Source: Nonomuraea sp. PA05
Lineage (GTDB): Bacteria > Actinomycetota > Actinomycetes > Streptosporangiales > Streptosporangiaceae
Length of the DNA stretch: 55,576 nucleotides
Direction: 5' to 3'
Assembly (NCBI RefSeq): GCF_008086045.1
Contig: NZ_VSEY01000064.1
Span: forward strand, 1-55,576
Shown here: piece by piece, positions 50,474 through 55,576 of the stretch
How positions within the stretch are numbered: the first letter of the stretch is position 1
Layout of the letters: each line of letters starts with the position of its first letter
The notes under the pieces: model-generated
Database searches by the model: none
Told to the model about the DNA's origin: nothing
The model's input: the letters and a program-made list of their open reading frames with translations, nothing else
Position numbers and translations under genes: made by a program

Positions 50474-51610
50474 ATGGCCAACGTAAATCAAGAAGGCGCC
50501 TGGGCCCAGCGGGCGGAGGCGGAAATTCCGACGGCCCGGCACGAGGAGGAGATCGAGCGGGCGTTGGCCCACGGGCTGGCGGGCGCGCCCACGCTGACGG
50601 ATCGCACGATCCCCACGTTCTCGCGGGGAGAGCTGCCGCACTTCGCGGGTGAGCGCGGCACGTTCCTGAAGTGCCCCTTCGTGGAGGACGTGCACGACGT
50701 CGGCGACGCCGAGGTGGCGGTCTTCGGGGTGCCGCTGGACGCGGGGGCGACGTACCGGCCGGGCACCCGTTTCGGGCCGCAGGGCATCCGGCGCAGCACG
50801 AACCTGTTCGGCACCTACAGCTACGAGCTCGGCGTGGACCTGCGCGAGCAGCTCAACCTGGTGGACATCGGGGACGTGTTCACCATCCCCGGCAACCTGG
50901 AGAAGTCGTTCGACCAGATCAGCCAGGCGATGAGCCACGTCGTCCAGCGGGGCGTGGTGCCGGTGGTGCTGGGCGGGGACCACTCGATCGGCTTCCCGAC
51001 GATCCGCGGGCTGGCCGCGCACCACGAGGGGAACGTCGGGATCATCCATTTCGACCGGCACGTCGACACTCAGGAGACCGACCTCGACGAGCGCATGCAC
51101 ACGACGCCCTGGTTCCACGCCACCAACATCAGGAACGCCCCCGCCACCAACCTCGTGCAGGTCGGCATCGGCGGCTGGCAGGCGCCCAGGGCCGGGGTGA
51201 AGGTCGGCCGCGAGCGCGGCACCACCGTGATCACGGTGGGGGACGTGGAGCGGGTCGGCGTGGAGCGGGTCGCGGAGACCGCTCTGGAGCTCGCCTGGCA
51301 GAACGCCGAGGCCGTGTATCTGTCGTTCGACATCGACGTCATCGACGCCGGGTTCGTCCCGGGCACCGGCTGGCCTGAGCCGGGCGGGCTGCTGCCGAGG
51401 GAGGCGCTCAACCTGGTGCGGCTGGTGTCGGAGCCGGGGCTGGCCGGGATCGAGGTGGTGGAGTGCTCGCCGCCGTACGACTGGGCTGAGCAGACGGCCC
51501 TGCTCAGTGCCCGGGTGATCCTCGACAGCCTGGCCGTGCAGGTCAGAGCGGGGAGGCTGGGCCGCAAGGCGGCTTCGGGGACGCGTCCCGCCTGGGGGCC
51601 GATGGACTGA
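50474..51610 (+). CDS. Ureohydrolase (agmatinase/guanidinase family)
   Basis: A 378-residue metal-dependent hydrolase of the arginase/agmatinase fold. Metal-site motifs: VVLGGDHSIGFPT, GIIHFDRHVDTQETDLDE (usually D-A-H-x-D, here D-R-H-V-D) and YLSFDIDVIDAGFVPGTGWP (usually D-I-D-x-x-D-P, here D-I-D-V-I-D-A). The metal ligands are kept, but the DRH and DA changes and the longer N-terminus (about 80 residues) set it apart from plain agmatinases and recall guanidine- or other short-guanidine-hydrolysing members. The substrate cannot be fixed from sequence. The divergent symporter may supply it. Confidence 0.8.
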   Translation: MANVNQEGAWAQRAEAEIPTARHEEEIERALAHGLAGAPTLTDRTIPTFSRGELPHFAGERGTFLKCPFVEDVHDVGDAEVAVFGVPLDAGATYRPGTRFGPQGIRRSTNLFGTYSYELGVDLREQLNLVDIGDVFTIPGNLEKSFDQISQAMSHVVQRGVVPVVLGGDHSIGFPTIRGLAAHHEGNVGIIHFDRHVDTQETDLDERMHTTPWFHATNIRNAPATNLVQVGIGGWQAPRAGVKVGRERGTTVITVGDVERVGVERVAETALELAWQNAEAVYLSFDIDVIDAGFVPGTGWPEPGGLLPREALNLVRLVSEPGLAGIEVVECSPPYDWAEQTALLSARVILDSLAVQVRAGRLGRKAASGTRPAWGPMD

Positions 51611-51614
51611 GGCT

Positions 51615-51674
51615 GTCACTGGTTTGACAGGTGACGGGTCGTCTGCGATGATCGTCACTAGTTGAACCGGTGAC
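51615..51674. promoter_or_regulatory. Two matching dyad operators upstream of the molybdo-oxidoreductase operon
   Basis: Box 1 (51615-51635) and box 2 (51654-51674) are 21-bp palindromes with the same outer arms, GTCAC and GTGAC. Box 2 has an inner GTTGAAC core; box 1 is looser inside (GTTTGAC). Their starts are 39 bp apart and box 2 ends 18 bp before the ATG at 51693. They probably bind a dimeric regulator; the CGNR protein at the end of this operon is the natural candidate (inference). Confidence 0.65.
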
Positions 51675-51692
51675 TGCCTCGGGAGTGATGTG

Positions 51693-52397
51693 ATGGTCGA
51701 CCAGCGACGTCCTGCGGGAGAAGGTGCGCCCATCGCGCGCCGCGTGATGCTCTCGACGCTCGCGGCGGGCGCCCTGGGCCTGGCCGCCGCGCCGTTCCTC
51801 CGGAGCGGCTGGGACCGGGCGCTCGGGGCCGTGAGCGAGAACGACCCCACCGGCCTGACCGGGCTGCTGCCCAGCACGGATGGTTTCCGCTACTTCAGCG
51901 TGGCGGGCTCGGTGCCGCGCAAGACCTCGGCCGACTACCGGCTGGAGCTCGGCGGCCTCGTCGAGCGGCCCATGACGTTCACGCTGGACGAGCTGCGCGC
52001 CCTGCCGCAGACCCGGGTGGTCGGCGACGTCGAGTGCACCGACGGCTGGCGGGTGCCCGGCACCCCCTTCGGCGGGGTCTCCCTGGCGCACCTGCTCGAC
52101 CTCGCGGGCGTGCGGCCCGAGGGCAAGGCGGTCCGCTTCACCTGCTTCGACGGCGTCTACACCGAGAGCCTCACGCTCGACCAGGCCCGCCGCTCCGACG
52201 TGGTGGTGGCCCTCGACATGCAGGACAAGCCGCTCACCCACGAGCGCGGCGGCCCCGTACGGCTCTACGTCGCCCCCATGTACTTCTACAAATCCGCCAA
52301 GTGGCTGTCCGGCATCTCCGTCACCGACCAGGTCGTCCCCGGATATTGGGAGGAGTACGGCTATGACGTCGACGGCTGGCTCGACCAGGCCGCCTGA
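51693..52397 (+). CDS. Tat-exported molybdopterin-dependent oxidoreductase (sulfite oxidase / MsrP-like)
   Basis: A 234-residue catalytic subunit. An N-terminal twin-arginine signal (ARRVMLSTLAAGALGLAAAP) implies export in folded form. The fold is that of the oxidoreductase_molyb domain: YRLELGGLVERPMTFTLDEL, then VVGDVECTDGWRVPGTPFGG, whose Cys is the expected Mo ligand. Relatives include MsrP, a methionine-sulfoxide reductase, and small sulfite-oxidase-like enzymes. GGGAG lies 7 nt before the ATG at 51693. Its 3' end overlaps the cytochrome b gene by 35 bp. Confidence 0.85.
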   Translation: MVDQRRPAGEGAPIARRVMLSTLAAGALGLAAAPFLRSGWDRALGAVSENDPTGLTGLLPSTDGFRYFSVAGSVPRKTSADYRLELGGLVERPMTFTLDELRALPQTRVVGDVECTDGWRVPGTPFGGVSLAHLLDLAGVRPEGKAVRFTCFDGVYTESLTLDQARRSDVVVALDMQDKPLTHERGGPVRLYVAPMYFYKSAKWLSGISVTDQVVPGYWEEYGYDVDGWLDQAA

Positions 52398-52986
52398 GCG
52401 GCTGCGGCGCTTCACCCGCGCCGAGCGGCTCGTCCACCGCGCCACCGCCACGCTCATGCTGGTGTGCGCGGGAGCGGCGGCGTTCCTCTACTTCGAGCCG
52501 CTCGCCCAGCTCGTCGGCCGCAGGCACCTGGTCGTCCTGATCCACGAGTGGTCGGGGCTGCTGCTGCCGGCGCCGTTCCTGCTCGGGCTCGCCGCCCGCT
52601 CGTTCCGCGCCGACCTGCGCAGGCTCAACCGGTTCGCGCCGTACGACCGGGAATGGCTGCGCGCGGTACGCCGGGGCACGACGGGCCCGCGCCCGGCGGG
52701 CAAGTTCAACGCCGGGCAGAAGATCTGGGCGGGCTGGATCGCCGGAGCAGTGCCGGTGATGATGTTCACCGGGCTGCTGATGTGGTTCGGCGGGCTGCTG
52801 CCGGGGATCTCCCGGACGAGCGCCATCTTCGTGCACGACCTGACGGCGCTGGCGATCGCCGTCATCGTGGCCGGGCACGTCCGGCTCGCCTACCGGGACC
52901 CGATGGCCCGGCTCGGCATGCGCACGGGGACGGTCACGCGGGCGTGGGCCGGGAGGCACCATCCCCGATGGGCCGACGAGCAGTGA
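52363..52986 (+). CDS. Cytochrome b-type membrane subunit
   Basis: A 207-residue membrane protein with four helices (TATLMLVCAGAAAFLYFEPL; VVLIHEWSGLLLPAPFLLGL; IWAGWIAGAVPVMMFTGLLM; HDLTALAIAVIVAGHVRLAY). The His residues in helices 2 and 4, plus RLVHRATA before helix 1, are candidate haem b ligands as in b561/formate-dehydrogenase-gamma proteins. It should pass electrons between the quinone pool and the exported molybdo-subunit upstream. Ribosome site GGGAGGAG lies inside that gene. Confidence 0.82.
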   Translation: MTSTAGSTRPPERLRRFTRAERLVHRATATLMLVCAGAAAFLYFEPLAQLVGRRHLVVLIHEWSGLLLPAPFLLGLAARSFRADLRRLNRFAPYDREWLRAVRRGTTGPRPAGKFNAGQKIWAGWIAGAVPVMMFTGLLMWFGGLLPGISRTSAIFVHDLTALAIAVIVAGHVRLAYRDPMARLGMRTGTVTRAWAGRHHPRWADEQ

Positions 52987-53546
52987 CGGCCCGGCCCGCG
53001 CACGTGTTCATCTGCGGCGACCCGGCGCTCGACCTCACCTGCACGCTGCGCGCCCGGCGTACGGAGCGGGTCGAGACGCTCGACGCCCCCGACCGGCTCG
53101 ACGCCTGGTTCCTGCAGTCCGGCCTCGCCGACGTCGTCACCCCCGCCGAGACGGCCGACCTGAACCAGGCGGTGGCGCTGCGCGAGGCCGTCTACCGCCT
53201 GGTCAGCGCCCGGCTCGGCGGCGAGCGCTACGACGACCGCGCGCTCGCCCTGGTGAACGAGACCGCACGCAAGGCCCCGGTCATGCCGAAGCTCACGGCC
53301 AAGGGCGGCCGGTGGGTGGAGGCGACGCCTGCGCAGGTGCTGTCCACCCTGGCCCGGCACGCCATCGAGCTGCTCACCGGGCCGGACGCGCCGCTGCTGA
53401 AGGAGTGCGCGGACGCCGAGTGCACCAAGATCTTCATCGACCGGTCGCGCGGCGGGCGGCGGGAGTGGTGCGGCATGGACTCGTGCGGCAACAAGATCAA
53501 GGCGGCGGCGTACCGGGCACGCAGACGAGAGGCCGGGCTGCGCTGA
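52968..53546 (+). CDS. ABATE/CGNR zinc-finger transcriptional regulator
   Basis: A 192-residue protein. The N-terminal ABATE domain begins FICGDPALDLTCTL and continues with LNQAVALREAVYRLVSARLG. The C-terminal zinc ribbon has CADAEC and WCGMDSCGNK (C-x4-C twice); the family's CGNR is CGNK here, followed by a basic helix (AAAYRARRRE). These are stress-linked DNA-binding regulators. The last gene of the operon, it probably controls the boxes at 51615-51674. An alternative GTG at 52983 overlaps the cytochrome stop; the ATG at 52968 has a more distant GGGAGG. Confidence 0.8.
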   Translation: MGRRAVTARPAHVFICGDPALDLTCTLRARRTERVETLDAPDRLDAWFLQSGLADVVTPAETADLNQAVALREAVYRLVSARLGGERYDDRALALVNETARKAPVMPKLTAKGGRWVEATPAQVLSTLARHAIELLTGPDAPLLKECADAECTKIFIDRSRGGRREWCGMDSCGNKIKAAAYRARRREAGLR

Positions 53547-53586
53547 TATCCTCCCTAAGGAAGATCATGAGACAGGAGACCAGGCA

Positions 53587-53616
53587 TGGCAGGTGACGAC
53601 GACATCTCCGGGTGAG
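53587..53616 (+). CDS. Putative 9-residue leader peptide before the ABC-F gene
   Basis: ATG at 53587 encodes MAGDDDISG and ends at TGA 53614-53616. AGGAG (53575-53579) is 7 nt upstream, an excellent ribosome site for such a short frame. The stop codon lies in the loop of the hairpin at 53607-53624. ABC-F resistance genes are often controlled by ribosome stalling on leader peptides, which this layout fits. A second short frame (53568-53597, nine residues) overlaps it in another phase with a weaker site. Confidence 0.4.
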
Positions 53617-53624
53617 ACCGGAGC
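53607..53624 (+). promoter_or_regulatory. Leader hairpin of the ABC-F gene (attenuator candidate)
   Basis: CTCCGG (53607-53612) pairs with CCGGAG (53619-53624) around a loop containing the leader stop codon. A second stem-loop, CCGGGCG (53706-53712) with CGCCCGG (53722-53728), lies just before the ABC-F ribosome site (GAGG at 53738). The two could be alternatives in ribosome-mediated attenuation. No T-tract is visible. Confidence 0.4.
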
Positions 53625-53748
53625 CTGACCGGCCCCGGCGGGCGCGCGTGCATGCCGCCGCCGACGCGGGCCCTGGTCGTCGTTCCCGAAAACCTGTCCC
53701 CTTCACCGGGCGGCCTCGGCGCGCCCGGGTCTCTCCCGAGGTCCTCTC

Positions 53749-55404
53749 ATGGTCACCGACACCCTGCTCGCGCGCGAGCTCGTACGGACGCTGGGCACGC
53801 GGCGCGTGCTCGACGGCGTCTCCCTCACCGCCGCCCCCGGCCAGCGCATCGGCCTGATCGGCGAGAACGGCGCCGGCAAGTCCACCCTGCTGCGGCTGCT
53901 CGCCGGAACGGACGAACCCGACTCCGGCACCGTCGTCCGGCCCGCCGACCTGGGCTTCCTGCACCAGGAGCTGCCGTACGCCGCCGACGCCACGATCGCC
54001 GCCGTGCTCGACGACGCCCTGCGCGAGGCCCGTACGGACCTGGCCGAGCTCGACCGGCTCAGCGGCGAGCTGGCCGCGAACCCCTCCGACGCCGCGCTGC
54101 TCGAAGCGTACGGGGCCCGGCTCGACCAGGCGCAACTGCACGACTCCTGGGACGCCGACCGGCGAGCCGGGATCGTCCTCGACCGGCTCGGCCTGGGCGA
54201 CGTGCCGCACGCGCGGGCCGTCGCGTCGCTGTCGGGCGGGCAGCGCGGGCGGCTCGCCCTGGCGGCGCTGCTCATCAGGCGGCCCGCCGCGCTGCTGCTC
54301 GACGAGCCCACCAACCACCTGGACGACGACGCCGCCACGTTCGTGGAGGAGCAACTGCGCGGCATGACGGGACTGGTCGTCGTGGCCAGCCACGACCGGG
54401 CGTTCCTGGATGCGGTCTGCACGGACCTGATCGACCTCGACCCGGCGCTGGACGGGCCCGTCCGGTACGGGGGAGCGTACGGCGCCTACCTGGCCGAGAA
54501 GCGGGCCGAGCGGGAGCGGTGGGAGCGGCGCCACGCCGAGGAGCAGGAGGAGCTGGACGAGCTGCGCCGGTCCGTCGCGGTGACGGCGCGGAACGTGGCG
54601 CTGGACGGGCTGCGGCGCGACAACGAGAAGATGGGGTACGGGCATCGCGCCGGGCGGGTGCAGCAGCAGATCTCCCGGCGGGTGCGGAACGCGGCGCGGC
54701 GGCTCGCCGAGCTGGAACGCGAGCAGGTCCCTGCCCCGCCGCCCCCGCTCCGCTTCCACCCCCGCCCGCTGACCGCCACCGGGGGAGACGACGGCGACCC
54801 GCGCTCCCTGACCGCCACCACCGGAGAAGGCGGCGAGCCGCTGCTCAGCTTGCGGGACGTGCGGATCCCGGGACGGCTCTCGATCGCCCGCCTGGACCTC
54901 GCACCCGGAACCCGCCTCCTGGTCACCGGCCCGAACGGCGCAGGCAAGTCCACCCTCCTGTCCGTCCTGGCCGGACGACTGCAACCCGGCGGCGAGGTGC
55001 ACCGGCGTCCCGGCCTGACCACCGGCCTCCTGACCCAGGACACCGTCTTCACCGAGCCGGACCGCACGGTCAGGGAGACCTACGAGGCAGCCCTCGGCCC
55101 CGAACGAGCCGAGACCGTCCCGCTCCGCTCCCTCGGCCTGATCGCCCCGCGCGACCTGAACCTGCGGGTCGGCGAGTTGTCGGTGGGCCAGCGCCGCCGG
55201 CTGGCCCTGGCCCTCCTGGTGGCCGACCCGCCCGAGCTGCTCCTGCTCGACGAGCCCACCAACCACCTCTCCCCGCGCCTCGCCGACGAGCTGGAGGAGG
55301 CACTGGGAGCAGGAGGCGGCCCAGGAGCCGTGGTGATCGCCAGCCACGACCGCTGGCTGCGCGACCGCTGGCACGGCTCCCGCCTGAGGCTGGCTCACCG
55401 GTAG
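53749..55404 (+). CDS. ABC-F family ATPase, probable ribosome-protection antibiotic resistance protein
   Basis: A 551-residue protein with two ABC ATPase domains and no membrane segments. Walker A motifs: IGLIGENGAGKSTLLRLL and LVTGPNGAGKSTLLSVL; signatures SLSGGQRGRLALAAL and LSVGQRRRLALALL; both Walker B motifs read LLLDEPTNHL. The inter-domain linker (about 240-350), with DELRRSVAVTARNVALDG and RRVRNAARRLAELERE, is long and basic as in ribosome-binding ABC-F proteins. Such proteins dislodge macrolides, lincosamides, streptogramins or pleuromutilins from the ribosome. A leader peptide and hairpin upstream suggest drug-induced expression. Confidence 0.85.
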   Translation: MVTDTLLARELVRTLGTRRVLDGVSLTAAPGQRIGLIGENGAGKSTLLRLLAGTDEPDSGTVVRPADLGFLHQELPYAADATIAAVLDDALREARTDLAELDRLSGELAANPSDAALLEAYGARLDQAQLHDSWDADRRAGIVLDRLGLGDVPHARAVASLSGGQRGRLALAALLIRRPAALLLDEPTNHLDDDAATFVEEQLRGMTGLVVVASHDRAFLDAVCTDLIDLDPALDGPVRYGGAYGAYLAEKRAERERWERRHAEEQEELDELRRSVAVTARNVALDGLRRDNEKMGYGHRAGRVQQQISRRVRNAARRLAELEREQVPAPPPPLRFHPRPLTATGGDDGDPRSLTATTGEGGEPLLSLRDVRIPGRLSIARLDLAPGTRLLVTGPNGAGKSTLLSVLAGRLQPGGEVHRRPGLTTGLLTQDTVFTEPDRTVRETYEAALGPERAETVPLRSLGLIAPRDLNLRVGELSVGQRRRLALALLVADPPELLLLDEPTNHLSPRLADELEEALGAGGGPGAVVIASHDRWLRDRWHGSRLRLAHR

Positions 55405-55576
55405 GCGCTGGCCTGAAGGGTGTAGAGGTCGGCGTACAGCCCGCCCGAGGTGAGCAGCGTGTCGTGATCGCCCTGCTCGACGACCCGCCCGTGGTCCAGG
55501 ACGTAGATGCGGTCGGCGTAGCGGACGCTGGCCAGGCGGTGGGTGATGAGCAGGACGGTGCGGCCGTCGGCGTGCC
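55395..55576 (-). CDS. ABC exporter ATP-binding/permease protein, C-terminal part (cut by window edge)
   Basis: The last 59 residues of an ABC ATPase, read leftward from the window edge: HADGRTVLLITHRLASVRYA has the switch (H-loop) His, and DRIYVLDHGRVVEQGDHDTL is the usual C-terminal strand-turn of MsbA-type half exporters. TGA is at 55395-55397, overlapping the convergent ABC-F gene by 10 bp. The rest of the gene lies beyond 55576, so substrate and domain order cannot be judged. Confidence 0.8.
   Translation of the reverse strand, partial: HADGRTVLLITHRLASVRYADRIYVLDHGRVVEQGDHDTLLTSGGLYADLYTLQASAYR

Overview
This window is high-GC DNA (roughly 70% or more) with dense, strand-switching genes, many GTG starts and ATGA/GTGA stop-start overlaps. 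Its gene families (EACC1, DUF6114/DUF6230, DUF7144, MmyB-type regulators, CGNR zinc-finger regulators) point to a filamentous actinomycete, plausibly a Streptosporangiales member such as Nonomuraea; that genus guess is inference only. No rRNA, tRNA, CRISPR array, integrase or insertion sequence was seen.

1-6.9 kb: ordinary accessory genes. These are a DUF4396 membrane protein, an unusual FHA-FAD monooxygenase fusion, a CoA-binding protein, a small helical protein, two regulators (MmyB-type and AraC-type) separated by what looks like a deletion scar, and a polytopic membrane protein. 6.9-22.6 kb: a giant 4395-residue Tc-toxin A subunit carrying about 30 hemopexin-like repeats, transcribed divergently from a basic 780-residue protein built from two repeated HTTAW modules. 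No TcB or TcC gene is present. 22.6-26.2 kb: a DUF6230/DUF6114 pair, an alkyl sulfatase and a DUF7144 protein.

26.1-45.3 kb: what I read as a nearly complete bacterial sterol biosynthesis locus. HpnC/HpnD/HpnE would make squalene, a squalene monooxygenase would epoxidise it, an oxidosqualene cyclase (DCTAE motif, not the DxDD of hopene cyclases) would cyclise it, and a CYP51 would remove the C-14 methyl. An ERG24-type reductase would reduce the C-14 double bond, a Rieske oxygenase and an SDR would act on C-4 methyls, and an EBP-like membrane protein could isomerise the ring double bond. A GGR-type flavoprotein, an amine-oxidase-like flavoprotein, a sulfotransferase, a beta-propeller protein and an MMPL/RND transporter travel with them. 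Three divergent promoters (about 31.4, 42.3 and 45.4 kb) carry the same 36-bp dyad around GTAGT/ACTAC half-sites, suggesting one regulon controlled by a repressor that is not encoded nearby.

45.4-55.6 kb: an EACC1-caspase-WD40 conflict-type pair directly behind the third promoter, a methyltransferase, a sodium/solute symporter divergent from an agmatinase/guanidinase-type ureohydrolase, a molybdopterin oxidoreductase-cytochrome b-CGNR regulator operon behind two matching operator boxes, an ABC-F protein preceded by a short leader peptide and hairpin, and the 3' end of an ABC exporter cut by the window edge.
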